Part shown: piece after piece, positions 36,367 to 44,921 of the stretch
Numbering within the stretch: the first letter of the stretch is position 1
How the letters are laid out: every line of letters starts with the position of its first letter
From: Theionarchaea archaeon
GTDB taxonomy: Archaea; Methanobacteriota_B; Thermococci; Methanofastidiosales; SZ-28-30
Direction: 5' to 3'
Assembly (NCBI GenBank): GCA_018992685.1
Contig: JACVGT010000018.1
Coordinates: forward strand, 186,001 to 250,000
Length of the DNA: 64,000 nt
Notes under the pieces: generated by a model
The model's input: only the letters and a program-made list of their open reading frames with translations
Told to the model about the DNA's origin: nothing
Database searches by the model: none
Translations under genes and position numbers: made by a program

Positions 36367-36639
36367 TCATTCTCTGGGTTGATCTCTTTTTAGATCGGTG
36401 ATGAAAGCCTTGATCTCCTTGATATCAGGAAATGAAATGGCACCTTGGGGACATAGCGACTGGCAATTGGAACAGCCCACCACACACTGATACGGGTGAT
36501 CCACTTTCGCGGTAGTGCCTTCCATTTGGTATACAGAATGAGGACAGAACTCAAAGCACGTCTTGCACGCGGTACACTTCTTTTCATCAATGGTAGGAAA
36601 CCACGGGATTTTTTCCCTCTGAATATTGCGCCACATCAT
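36367..36639 (-). CDS. Ferredoxin with two [4Fe-4S] clusters
   Basis: 90 residues. C22, C25, C28, C32 and C52, C56, C59, C63 form two cluster sites; the second has a CxxxCxxCxxxC spacing. It lies between the ArsP-like and thioredoxin genes, with its ATG overlapping the arsP stop. It may supply electrons for reduction of an arsenical by the ArsEF proteins; this is an inference from position. Confidence 0.88.
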   Translation of the reverse strand: MMWRNIQREKIPWFPTIDEKKCTACKTCFEFCPHSVYQMEGTTAKVDHPYQCVVGCSNCQSLCPQGAISFPDIKEIKAFITDLKRDQPRE

Positions 36640-37676
36640 GCTATCCCTCCATAGACTATTCCTGAGATACTGGCAAAGAGGATTACGAGTCCAATATACG
36701 TGAGTGTTTTCTGCGTCCCCAGAACTTGTCTGATGGCCAGCATATTAGGCAGGGAAAGAGCAGGTCCCGCCAACAACAAGGCCAATTCTGGTCCCTTTCC
36801 CATCCCAAGGGAGACCAGGGAGTTTACAATGGGGACCTCAGTGAGTGTTGCAAAATACATCAATGCTCCTGCAACAGACGCAATCACATTTGCTGATACA
36901 GAATTTCCTCCCACAAATCGGGACACATAGGCTGGAGGCAGCCCTTGTTTGATAATACCGGCTACAAAGACACCGACAAGTAAGTAGGGTATGATTAGCT
37001 TGGAGAGCTGCCACGTTTCGCTCATCCACAGCCTCGTCTCTGAACGATCTTGCCACGCAATCACAACATATATCAGCACTACCAGCAATCCAATGACCAC
37101 CGGCCACTTCACCACCCCCGGCAAGGTGGAAGCTCCAATTACCAGAATGAGCACCAAATCCACAAAGAATAGCCATTTCCTATACGATCTATCTTCAGAT
37201 TCAGTAAAGCTCTTGCTCTTGGGTAGAGGGGTGATGCTGTCTTCTTTCTGATAGATAAAAGCCATGATCAGCCCGATGACTACTGCCATGAGGATCGCAA
37301 GGACAGCCCTTGCTACTCCAATTTCGACTCCCAACACACGGGCGGTAAACACAATGGCCAGAATATTGATGGCTGGGCCTGAGTATAAGAAGGCTGTGGC
37401 AGGTCCTATCCCTGCCCCTCTCTTGTAGATTCCTGCAAACAATGGAATGACTGTGCATGAGCAGGCAGCCAGAATGCATCCAGAAACGGAAGCTACAGGA
37501 TATGACACATATTTCTTGGCCTGGGCTCCAAAATATGCAAGAACCGATTGCTTGGAGACAAAAACAGCTATTGCTCCAGCAATGAAGAACGCAGGCACCA
37601 GACAGGTAACCACATGTGCCTGCAGGTAATCGAGGAGTTCAAGAACTCCTGCCTCGAGTAGGGTTACGACATTCAT
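36636..37676 (-). CDS. arsP: ArsP/DUF318-family permease
   Basis: 346 residues with about eight membrane segments. C67, C72 and C74 in SGCILAACSC, followed by SGPAINI, are the conserved features of the DUF318 permeases that include ArsP, an exporter of trivalent methylated and aromatic arsenicals. It is the first gene of a five-gene leftward unit with ferredoxin, ArsE-like, ArsF and ArsG. GGTGGAT before ATG 37676. Confidence 0.85.
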   Translation of the reverse strand: MNVVTLLEAGVLELLDYLQAHVVTCLVPAFFIAGAIAVFVSKQSVLAYFGAQAKKYVSYPVASVSGCILAACSCTVIPLFAGIYKRGAGIGPATAFLYSGPAINILAIVFTARVLGVEIGVARAVLAILMAVVIGLIMAFIYQKEDSITPLPKSKSFTESEDRSYRKWLFFVDLVLILVIGASTLPGVVKWPVVIGLLVVLIYVVIAWQDRSETRLWMSETWQLSKLIIPYLLVGVFVAGIIKQGLPPAYVSRFVGGNSVSANVIASVAGALMYFATLTEVPIVNSLVSLGMGKGPELALLLAGPALSLPNMLAIRQVLGTQKTLTYIGLVILFASISGIVYGGIA

Positions 37677-37700
37677 ATATCCACCTATCAGTATATGCTA

Positions 37701-37719
37701 ATATATTCATTTATAAATG
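37701..37719 (-). promoter_or_regulatory. Promoter of the arsP-arsG operon
   Basis: The palindromic CATTTATAAATG (37708-37719) gives a TATA box about 36 bases before ATG 37676. Between it and the start is ATATATTAGCATATAC, which shares ATATTRG with the arsR and acr3 promoters. Confidence 0.5.
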
Positions 37720-37730
37720 TTGCTATTCTG

Positions 37731-38423
37731 CTAGAGAGAAATAGAGGTTACCTGCTCTTTCAGGTGGATATGGTTTCTCTTCAACTGAGATGTGAAAACC
37801 ATGAGGTTGACACCTTGCTCGGCTGCCTTCCGCAAAGCAGTCGTAAACTGAGGATCTGTTTCTTTGTTAGGTGAGAATGCAGACGCATCTGGTCTTTGTA
37901 TGAGGAACAGAACATAGGAGATGTATCCCAGGTTCGTTGCAGAGGTCAGGGTTTCTACATGGCGTCTGCCCCGTTGAGTTGGGGCATCTGGAAACAGAGC
38001 CAATCCGTTTTTCACCAGAGAGACTCCTTTTACTTCTATGAGTATTCTGTGGTCGAGGCAGAAATCAATCCTGGAATTCTGAAATGAAAACTCCGGGACA
38101 ATCTCCCGATATTCAGGCAGGCCAGGAAGAGAGGTTTCTTGAAGTGCCTTTTTGACCAGTTGGTTTGGAACTCGAGAATCGCAGCACACAGGAGTTGAGT
38201 GCGTGTATATAACTACCATATCATAATGAGTTCTCCTGTGGGATCCTGGCTCTTTACGAAGCAGAACGGGGACTCCTTCAACCAAGAGCTCCTCAAGTCG
38301 TCCCGGATCGTGAAGATGAGCTTCCTTTATGCTGCCATCAAGCAAAACTGTACATAGAAACCTGTTAACCCGTTTGATGAACCGTCCTCTCACGAGTTCT
38401 CCTAGGTGAATGGAAGCCATCAT
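37731..38423 (-). CDS. sfsA: SfsA family DNA/RNA nuclease
   Basis: 230 residues. An N-terminal OB-like part (LVRGRFIKRVNRFLCTVLLDG, AHLHDPGRLEELL) and a C-terminal restriction-enzyme-like domain with the conserved FCLDHRILIEVKGVSL (D, E, K catalytic residues) and PTQRGRRHVETL. SfsA proteins are nucleases or DNA-binding proteins in bacteria and archaea. Its ATG overlaps the stop of the amidohydrolase gene. Confidence 0.93.
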   Translation of the reverse strand: MMASIHLGELVRGRFIKRVNRFLCTVLLDGSIKEAHLHDPGRLEELLVEGVPVLLRKEPGSHRRTHYDMVVIYTHSTPVCCDSRVPNQLVKKALQETSLPGLPEYREIVPEFSFQNSRIDFCLDHRILIEVKGVSLVKNGLALFPDAPTQRGRRHVETLTSATNLGYISYVLFLIQRPDASAFSPNKETDPQFTTALRKAAEQGVNLMVFTSQLKRNHIHLKEQVTSISL

Positions 38424-39295
38424 CCTGACCTGATATTGAGAATTCTGGCCATATTTTCGCCAAATATCTTTGCCTGATCTTCCTCACTGATCTGAAGGGA
38501 GTCAAGAATGAGTCTCTGCTCCTGTAGTATGCTGTATCGGTATCCTCGGGGGAAAAAATTGGAATCTGTTCCATATATGAGTCTTTCTGGCCCCAGGACC
38601 TTCAAGCATTTTTGGAAAACCTCTTTCAGAGTGATCTCATAGGGCAGATACTCCATCCATCTATTGGAGCTCGAGGTATCAAAATAGATATTCTGACATT
38701 GGTAGCTCAAGAAGAGGGACTCCCGCAAGAAGCCGCATCCAAAATGAGCCAGAATGAAGGTAACGTCGGGGAAATCTCTTGCCACAGGATGAAGATCTAT
38801 GGGATTCCCATATCGTAGATCACTGAAGTACCCAATTGAGACGCCAAAATGGATGGTAACTGGAATTCCCAATGCCTGTGCTGTCTCATACACAGGGTAG
38901 CAGCGTTTGTCTGAGACAGAAAACCCCCTGTTTACAGGATAGAGTTTCAACCCTTTCAGCCCCGCTCTAATGTCTTCTTCCACCATGGCAGGAGCGTCCT
39001 CTTCGGTGGGATCAACACTGGTAAACCCGATGAACTGAGTATCTTTTACAAAAGAGAGCATTTCATCATTGTGAGGCTCATGTGTAAGAAAGACTCCCTT
39101 CCATATGTTATATTTATTGAACTCCGACTTCCACAGTTCCGTTGTCTTCTGAAGTGAGTGTAACTCAAAACGTGGGATCTTGAACTGCTCTCTCCTCTTT
39201 TTTATTATGGACTCTTCCTGTTCAGATCGCGTCCATTTTCTTACCATGGAATCTGTCGCAAGATGCATGTGACCGTCAATAATAGGGAAAGGCAT
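38420..39295 (-). CDS. Amidohydrolase_2 family metal-dependent hydrolase
   Basis: 291 residues from ATG 39295, directly followed by IDGHMHL, the HxH metal motif of the family. Later motifs are HFGVS, ILAHFGCG and a catalytic aspartate in YGTDSNFFPRGYR. Family members hydrolyse or decarboxylate cyclic and aromatic substrates; this one's is unknown. A TATA box (TTTATATACAC) 25 bases upstream supports a leaderless start here and not 28 residues earlier. It is co-transcribed with sfsA. Confidence 0.85.
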   Translation of the reverse strand: MPFPIIDGHMHLATDSMVRKWTRSEQEESIIKKRREQFKIPRFELHSLQKTTELWKSEFNKYNIWKGVFLTHEPHNDEMLSFVKDTQFIGFTSVDPTEEDAPAMVEEDIRAGLKGLKLYPVNRGFSVSDKRCYPVYETAQALGIPVTIHFGVSIGYFSDLRYGNPIDLHPVARDFPDVTFILAHFGCGFLRESLFLSYQCQNIYFDTSSSNRWMEYLPYEITLKEVFQKCLKVLGPERLIYGTDSNFFPRGYRYSILQEQRLILDSLQISEEDQAKIFGENMARILNIRSG

Positions 39296-39310
39296 GACCG
39301 GGATGTGAAT

Positions 39311-39325
39311 TATGTGTATATAAAC
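39311..39325 (-). promoter_or_regulatory. TATA box of the amidohydrolase-sfsA unit
   Basis: Minus-strand GTTTATATACACATA about 25 bases before ATG 39295. Confidence 0.55.
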
Positions 39326-39498
39326 GCTTCCATGAAAAAAGACTGAGAATTCCTTATTCAGGTCATTCAGGGAATCCACAGGAGCTACGATTTCTCCCAG
39401 AGTTGCTGGCTGAAATACAGCTGGAACTTCGCTGCAAATGGACTAAAATCCTCACGGAGCATTCATGACTGTGACAGTAGTCACAAAGTGATGGAAAT

Positions 39499-39509
39499 CT
39501 ATTTAAGCC
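39499..39509 (+). promoter_or_regulatory. TATA-like promoter of the ornithine cyclodeaminase gene
   Basis: CTATTTAAGCC about 25-28 bases before ATG 39529; decides for a leaderless start at 39529 or 39532. Confidence 0.5.
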
Positions 39510-39528
39510 GTTCGTTTTCTTGACATGG

Positions 39529-40758
39529 ATGATGGATGAGAACAATCCCCGCCCTGTTGAGAAGACTGTCAGATTACAAGGTCATCTCGTGGATTCGGAC
39601 ATTATGTCTTCTGTACTGGACAGAATCGTAAGCTTGGAAGGCAAATTTAGATTCGAGGAGTTTGATATCGGAAAGACAAATGTTGATCCTTCTGTCACAA
39701 TCCTAACAGTTTTCGCAAAAGACAATGAACACATGGGACTGATACTGGGAGAATTGACCCAGCTTGGAGCGTTTGTTGATGATGAGAACGCCATGGTGGA
39801 GAAAGCCCCAGCAGACTGCGTGGTCCCTGAGAATTTTTATTCCACAACAAATCATCGTACAGCAATTAGGATAAAGGGAACGTGGGTAGAAGTGGAGGAG
39901 CAAATGATGGACAGTGTCATTGTCGTTTCTCCTGATTATGAGAGGGCTTCATGCAAGAAACTCCGTTACATAGAGAAGGACGATTATGTCGTTGTTGGAA
40001 CCAGAGGCATACATGTCATGCCCAGAGAAAAATCCAGGAAGCGATCCATCTTTGACTTCATGCATTCTGTGGTAAGCTCTGAAAGGAATATCACTGTCTT
40101 CGTAAAACAGGCAGCCCATATCATGAAAGACATCAAATCAGCGGGAGGGAAAACATGTGTTGTTCCAGGACCAGCCGTAATCCACACCGGGGGCTCACGT
40201 CACCTTGCCAGTTTGATAAGGAAAGGGTATATTGACGGTCTTCTTTCAGGAAATGCGCTTGCGGTCCACGATGTAGAGACCATGCTGTTCGGAACTTCTC
40301 TGGGTGTTTCCCTGGAATCTGGACAGAGTGTTGAGGGAGGACACAGGCACCACATGGCAGCCATCAACCACATAAATAAATACGGGGGCTTGAGGGGACT
40401 ATTCGAGAAAGGGCTGTTGACCTCTGGAATTTTCTTTGAGTGCTTGAGTCATGATGTTCCATTCGCACTTGCAGGATCTATCAGAGACGATGGACCAATT
40501 CCAGATGTTATTACAGATGTGAGAACTGCCCAGGAGCAATACATTGAATTACTGGAAGATGTCGATCTGGTGCTCATGCTGGCAAGCATGTTGCACTCCA
40601 TCGCCGTTGGGAACGTTCTCCCCAGCTATGTGAGGACAATCTGTGTGGACATAAATCCGGCTGCAGTTACAAAGCTGGTTGACAGGGGTTCTTTTCAGGC
40701 ATTTGGCATCGTGACTGATGTGAGTTTGTTTCTCAGAGTACTGGATTCTCTGCTGTGA
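39529..40758 (+). CDS. Archaeal ornithine cyclodeaminase (TIGR00300 / LOR-SDH family)
   Basis: About 409 residues. The N-terminal 110 are a LOR/SDH-type domain (VRLQGHLVDSDIM, VDPSVTILTVFA). The rest is the archaeal cyclodeaminase body with VPGPAVIHTGGSRHLASLI, LLSGNALAVHDVE, and GGHRHHMAAIN. The family converts ornithine to proline plus ammonia and is reported to depend on the nickel-pincer nucleotide. It is a single gene. Proline made here could feed the PDH-like enzyme at 29.8-33.1 kb. Confidence 0.9.
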   Translation: MMDENNPRPVEKTVRLQGHLVDSDIMSSVLDRIVSLEGKFRFEEFDIGKTNVDPSVTILTVFAKDNEHMGLILGELTQLGAFVDDENAMVEKAPADCVVPENFYSTTNHRTAIRIKGTWVEVEEQMMDSVIVVSPDYERASCKKLRYIEKDDYVVVGTRGIHVMPREKSRKRSIFDFMHSVVSSERNITVFVKQAAHIMKDIKSAGGKTCVVPGPAVIHTGGSRHLASLIRKGYIDGLLSGNALAVHDVETMLFGTSLGVSLESGQSVEGGHRHHMAAINHINKYGGLRGLFEKGLLTSGIFFECLSHDVPFALAGSIRDDGPIPDVITDVRTAQEQYIELLEDVDLVLMLASMLHSIAVGNVLPSYVRTICVDINPAAVTKLVDRGSFQAFGIVTDVSLFLRVLDSLL

Positions 40759-40945
40759 TCAACATTAGTCTGCTTGAATCCACCTGCGGAACGGGTCACA
40801 GGAAGAGAGCTCTGAAAGAGTCTTTCATGAGAACTCAAGAACAAGGAGTGTCTCGCGGCTGTCATTACCGGTGTACGTGGGGCTGATTCTGACTGTGGTT
40901 ATCCTGCTCACGAATGTTTCGGAGAGAATTCAACCCCTGCAAACC

Positions 40946-40953
40946 CTTAAAAG
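40946..40953 (+). promoter_or_regulatory. TATA-like promoter of gcvTH
   Basis: CTTAAAAG about 25 bases before ATG 40975; leaderless mRNA likely. Confidence 0.45.
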
Positions 40954-40974
40954 AACGCGCCAATAATCACCATC

Positions 40975-42111
40975 ATGAAGAAGCTGAAGCTTTACGACTG
41001 GCACACGGCACATGCCAAAATGGGCGAATATGCTGGCTGGCACATGCCCCTATGGTATTCTTCAGTGAAAAATGAACATCTGGCAGTGAGAAACAATGTG
41101 GGAATATTCGACGTCTCCCACATGACGGAGATCTATGTAGGAGGGAAGGATGCCCTCAAATTCCTGCAGTATGTGGCAACTGCTGATGTGTCAATTCCTC
41201 CCCCCATATCTACCACCTACACGACCTTCCTCAATGAAAGGGGTGGAATTAAGGATGAAGGACTTATTTACAACCTTGGCGACAAGTACATGATTGTGTG
41301 TGATGCAGTAGCTATGGAAAAGCTGTACTCCTGGCTGATGTCCCTGAAAGGGGCTGCTTCTCTAGCCGGTGATCTTGATGTAGGTATTACTAATAAGACT
41401 TTTGACATCTCATTACTTTCGGTTCAGGGCCCCAAAGCCCGTGCCATAGCTGAGAAGCTTTTTTCCATCGACATTCAGGATTTGTGGTGGTTCCAGTGCC
41501 GGGAAACAGAGTACAAAGGCGAACCCGTTCTCCTGTCGAAATCAGGATACACTGGCGAGAATGGATTTGAGCTCTTTGTGGAGATGGATCCTTTACCCTT
41601 ATGGGAGAACCTACTGGAGCTGGGGGCAGCGCCTTGTGGACTTGCCACGCGGGACACCACCAGAATTGAGGCCGGATACACGTTATATGGTCATGAAACC
41701 ATGGAAAAACAGGTTCTTTCCCAGCCGTACGATGAATACACACCCCTCCATGCTGGGTTCCACCTGTGGGAATTCTCCCCCATCAAATGGGAAAAGGACT
41801 TCGTTGGAAAGGAAGCACTGGAAATCCAGAAACGAATGGGTATTGACAAGAATCTTATCCATCTGGAGATGGTAGACAGGGGAATCCCCAGAGAGGGATA
41901 CATCATCACAAAGGCTGGAACCCCCATCGGGGAGGTAACCAGCGGGACACAATCAGTGATAACAGGAAAGGGAATTGCCATTGGATACAGTTCTGAAGGC
42001 AAACCTGGAGAATCAGTGGAAATCATTATAAGGGAAGAACCAAGGAAAGCAACCATAGTGACGCCGCCCTTTTACGACCCCAAGAAATATGGAGCATTCA
42101 GAGAGGTGTGA
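40975..42111 (+). CDS. gcvT: Glycine cleavage system T protein (aminomethyltransferase)
   Basis: 378 residues, normal GcvT length. Conserved parts are YDWHTAHAKMGEYAGWHMPLWYSS, VGIFDVSHMTEI, LSKSGYTGENGFELF and LGLATRDTTRIEAGYTLYGHE-like CGLATRDTTRIEAG. It moves the methylene group from the H-protein-bound intermediate to tetrahydrofolate or tetrahydromethanopterin. gcvH follows after 3 bases. The P-protein and L-protein genes are not in the window. Confidence 0.95.
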   Translation: MKKLKLYDWHTAHAKMGEYAGWHMPLWYSSVKNEHLAVRNNVGIFDVSHMTEIYVGGKDALKFLQYVATADVSIPPPISTTYTTFLNERGGIKDEGLIYNLGDKYMIVCDAVAMEKLYSWLMSLKGAASLAGDLDVGITNKTFDISLLSVQGPKARAIAEKLFSIDIQDLWWFQCRETEYKGEPVLLSKSGYTGENGFELFVEMDPLPLWENLLELGAAPCGLATRDTTRIEAGYTLYGHETMEKQVLSQPYDEYTPLHAGFHLWEFSPIKWEKDFVGKEALEIQKRMGIDKNLIHLEMVDRGIPREGYIITKAGTPIGEVTSGTQSVITGKGIAIGYSSEGKPGESVEIIIREEPRKATIVTPPFYDPKKYGAFREV

Positions 42112-42114
42112 CTC

Positions 42115-42501
42115 ATGAAATACAAAACCAAGGAAGGATTGTACTACACGAAAGAGCATGAATGGCTGAACGTGGAAGATGGCACTGGTACAGTGGGACT
42201 GTCCCACTATGCTGCAGAAGAACTGGGAGATATCGCGTACATAGAACTCCCAAAACCTGGGAAGGTTACACAGGGAGGAAAATTATGCGAAATTGAGTCA
42301 GTCAAGGCAGTATCAGACATATATGCACCGGTTTCTGGCCTCGTAGTTGAGGTGAACAATGCGCTGACTGATTCGCCAGAACTAATTAATCAAGACTCGT
42401 ATGCAGCCTGGATATGCAAGATTGACATAGAAGACAAAAAAGAAATCGAAAAGCTCATGTCTGCCCAGGAATACGCCACATATGTAGAGTCTCTCACATA
42501 G
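42115..42501 (+). CDS. gcvH: Glycine cleavage system H protein
   Basis: 128 residues. The lipoyl site is K64 in EIESVKAVSDI, with the usual YYTKEHEWLNVEDG start and PGK/ELGDIAYIELP turn. It carries the aminomethyl group between the P, T and L proteins. Starts 3 bases after gcvT. Confidence 0.95.
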   Translation: MKYKTKEGLYYTKEHEWLNVEDGTGTVGLSHYAAEELGDIAYIELPKPGKVTQGGKLCEIESVKAVSDIYAPVSGLVVEVNNALTDSPELINQDSYAAWICKIDIEDKKEIEKLMSAQEYATYVESLT

Positions 42502-42917
42502 AGAGATCGGGACCAGAGCGAACCAGCCCGATAACACGTAGGATGGTGCGAACGGAAAGCAGATGTGAAAATGAGGTAACGCACATTGCATGAGTCTTCG
42601 GGTTTTTGAACACCTTGGAGTACTGCGTCCACACAGATAATGGCTGAGCCACGGTTACAATCCCCGGCACTTTGCGAGCGACAAGATCAGCTTTCATCAA
42701 CCCTCTGTGGCTTCTGTAAGATCGTCCTGAACCCATATTCCGAAGAAAGGGAGATTCTTGCTGCTGAAGCTTTGATTCTCGTTCCTGCATTTATTTCTTC
42801 CTGAATTGAAAATTAATCCCAGATAAGGAACCTGTAACCCTCAAGTAAATACACCATAGTCACACCCTGGCATGAAGGAAAATTCAGAAAAAGAAAAGAA
42901 AATGAATGATTGTCCAT
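42502..42917. other. Intergenic stretch without a supported gene
   Basis: About 416 bases between gcvH and the convergent histone gene. A 98-residue leftward frame (42494-42790) is open but matches nothing I recognise and has no promoter. The right end (42881-42905) is the T-rich tail of the histone transcript. I see no RNA gene or repeat here. Confidence 0.4.
42881..42905 (-). terminator. T-rich terminator of the histone gene
   Basis: Minus strand CATTTTCTTTTCTTTTTCTG shortly after the histone stop; typical archaeal T-rich termination. Confidence 0.6.
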
Positions 42918-43115
42918 CTATCTAAGCGCCAGCTTGACGTCCTCAGCTTTCACTGTCTTGCGTCCAGCGTGCTGAGCGTATTCTACAGCGAGTTTTGAGA
43001 TTTCGATTGCTTCTTCTTCAAGTATGCTAGCGAGTGCCTTAGCGGCGGCCTCAGAGACTCGCTCTGCACCGGCCTTCCGCATAATCCTGTCAATGGGCCT
43101 GTGAGACAATGCCAT
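42918..43115 (-). CDS. Archaeal histone
   Basis: 65 residues, a single histone fold ([27 protein letters not shown], then a central helix and [15 protein letters not shown]). It packs DNA as dimers and multimers like HMfB. GAGGAGGTG before the ATG and a TATA box 60 bases upstream point to strong expression. Confidence 0.97.
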   Translation of the reverse strand: MALSHRPIDRIMRKAGAERVSEAAAKALASILEEEAIEISKLAVEYAQHAGRKTVKAEDVKLALR

Positions 43116-43170
43116 GATAGCACCTCCTCTTTAAGCTTTATTTTGCGATCAGATTCAGGTTTTGAATCAA

Positions 43171-43180
43171 TTTTATAATC
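43171..43180 (-). promoter_or_regulatory. TATA box of the histone gene
   Basis: Minus strand GATTATAAAA, about 60 bases before ATG 43115, leaving a short leader that carries GAGGAGGTG. Confidence 0.55.
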
Positions 43181-43254
43181 ATCTCTCTTCTAACCCTTTT
43201 TAAACTTTTCGGTTGAAGGGACTAAAGAACATCAAATTTGAGGTTTTAATTACT

Positions 43255-44166
43255 TTAGACTAGAGTTGCGCTTCTGTTTTTGCTGACAACTGTAAGCTTC
43301 CACCGTGAACCAGATAAAACCTCGTCAAAGAAGACAAGGGTAAAGATGAGGTTCATGTTGCTAGTCCTTTCGAGAAATTCACAAAAAGAAGAAAACTCAT
43401 GGAGAGTCGTGCAAGGTAATGTACTTTTCAGACCAGTGGAGAAGGCTTTGTGTGCTGTTGATGATGAACTGGAGGTCCTACCCGGTGGCTCGTGTTCATG
43501 AGGCAATACAGGTTGGATATCCTGCCTTGAAGGACACAATCCCCGTATGACACAGGATCGACATTCGGGATTATGAGCATGACATATAGCTCTTCCATGG
43601 TAGATGAGCAGGGTTGAAAAGTGAAGCCATTCCCTGCGAGGGACGATACGCATGAGATCTTTCTCAACCTGTTGCGGATTCTCCTGTGAAGTCAACCCAA
43701 GTCTTCGGGACAATCGGTTTACGTGAGTATCCACAATGATGCCTTCTTCTTTGCCAAAAGCATTTGAAAGGATGACGTTGGCTGTCTTTCTTCCAACACC
43801 AGGTAGAGTGGTTAAATCTTCCATGGAATTAGGGACAGTACTGTGGAAGTTCTCTACAATCTTTTGGCACGCGCCTATGATGAAGGCAGCTTTGCTCTTA
43901 TACAATCCAAGAGGTTTGATGAAGCCCTGAAGGGCCTGGAGGTCGACTTCAGCAAAGTCCTTGCATGTCCGATACTCCTTGAAAAGTGCTGGCGTTATTC
44001 GATTTACCCGCTCATCAGTGGATTGAGCTGATAGAATGGTCGCAACGAGAAGCTGAAGAGGATTCTCAAAGTCCAGTGTTATCACCGCATGGGGGTATTC
44101 CTTTGAGAGCCGCATGATAATGTCTGACACTCGTGACATGTTATCCGTACTCACTAGTCCATTCAC
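43255..44166 (-). CDS. nth: Endonuclease III (DNA N-glycosylase/AP lyase) with a long C-terminal extension
   Basis: Residues 10-215 are a full Nth: helix-hairpin-helix LPGVGRKTAN with catalytic K127, D146 (VDTHVNRL), and the [4Fe-4S] loop C195, C202, C205, C211. It removes oxidised pyrimidines from DNA. Normal enzymes end near here; this one continues for about 88 residues of serine-rich, then hydrophobic sequence with no known domain, probably read-through after loss of the usual stop. GTG 44166 overlaps the IPK stop; ATG 44139 is an alternative. Confidence 0.92.
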   Translation of the reverse strand: MNGLVSTDNMSRVSDIIMRLSKEYPHAVITLDFENPLQLLVATILSAQSTDERVNRITPALFKEYRTCKDFAEVDLQALQGFIKPLGLYKSKAAFIIGACQKIVENFHSTVPNSMEDLTTLPGVGRKTANVILSNAFGKEEGIIVDTHVNRLSRRLGLTSQENPQQVEKDLMRIVPRREWLHFSTLLIYHGRAICHAHNPECRSCVIRGLCPSRQDIQPVLPHEHEPPGRTSSSSSTAHKAFSTGLKSTLPCTTLHEFSSFCEFLERTSNMNLIFTLVFFDEVLSGSRWKLTVVSKNRSATLV

Positions 44167-44921
44167 TATCTGTGGATTCTGGTCCCGTCCACCTCACCTG
44201 AAACAGCCTTGGTCAGGGTATTCTCCCTGATGAGATTGATCAGATTGACTTCAATTCCAGGAATCTCGGAAATCTCCTGGAGTTTTCCCTTCATACCGAG
44301 TGTAACATCCCCCACTTCTCCTGCAGAAATCGAATCCAAATCGGCAAATGTGATATCTTTCAAAAGGTGAGCACTCTCGGTTCTGGGATCTTCAGTGTAC
44401 AGCCCATCCACTTCAAGCCCAAAAACAACCTTTCGGGGACTGAGGGCTCCAGCCAGATAGGACACTATCTGATCTCCTGACAAGATGCAGAATCCCATCT
44501 CTGTATCTGTAACTACGTCACCATAGAGGACGGGCGTGCAACCCAGAGCCAGTAATCCTTTAACTGGTTCAAGGAAACTGTGTGAAATCCTTTTGTTTTT
44601 ACAGATAAAGCAAGCTGAAGGCTGCACTGACACAGCACTAACACCATGCCTCAACAGAATCGAGAGAATGATCTGGTTAAGCTGGGTCATTGAATATCGG
44701 GTCTGAGAGACACCGGACAGTTGCCCGAGATCAGAAAACCCCTTGTGCAGACAATACTCTTTTGCCAGTGGATGCCCATAGCTCCCTCCTCCATGAACCA
44801 GAATTACCTGCTCACTGACCTCGCCTATTTGGCTGGCCGCATTCTCAATTACCTCAGGACGCGGCGTGAAGTCCTTGCTCTTGTCTGTTACAGCAGAGCC
44901 ACCCAGCTTGATAATGATCAT
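44166..44921 (-). CDS. Isopentenyl phosphate kinase
   Basis: 251 residues of the amino-acid kinase fold. IKLGGSAVTDK at the start, HGGGSYGHP with H50 equivalent to the catalytic histidine of archaeal IPK, and GDVVTD near 143. It phosphorylates isopentenyl phosphate to IPP in the archaeal variant of the mevalonate pathway. Its ATG overlaps the stop of the small membrane peptide gene. The IPP isomerase is at 53.5 kb. Confidence 0.92.
   Translation of the reverse strand: MIIIKLGGSAVTDKSKDFTPRPEVIENAASQIGEVSEQVILVHGGGSYGHPLAKEYCLHKGFSDLGQLSGVSQTRYSMTQLNQIILSILLRHGVSAVSVQPSACFICKNKRISHSFLEPVKGLLALGCTPVLYGDVVTDTEMGFCILSGDQIVSYLAGALSPRKVVFGLEVDGLYTEDPRTESAHLLKDITFADLDSISAGEVGDVTLGMKGKLQEISEIPGIEVNLINLIRENTLTKAVSGEVDGTRIHR

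Noticed and set aside
40780-40971. Hydrophobic reading frame before gcvT (contains VYVGLILTVVILL)
   Set aside because: No ATG, GTG or TTG with a binding site at a useful place, and it runs over the gcvT promoter.
42494-42790. Leftward 98-residue frame between gcvH and histone
   Set aside because: No recognisable domain or promoter, and it overlaps the gcvH end.
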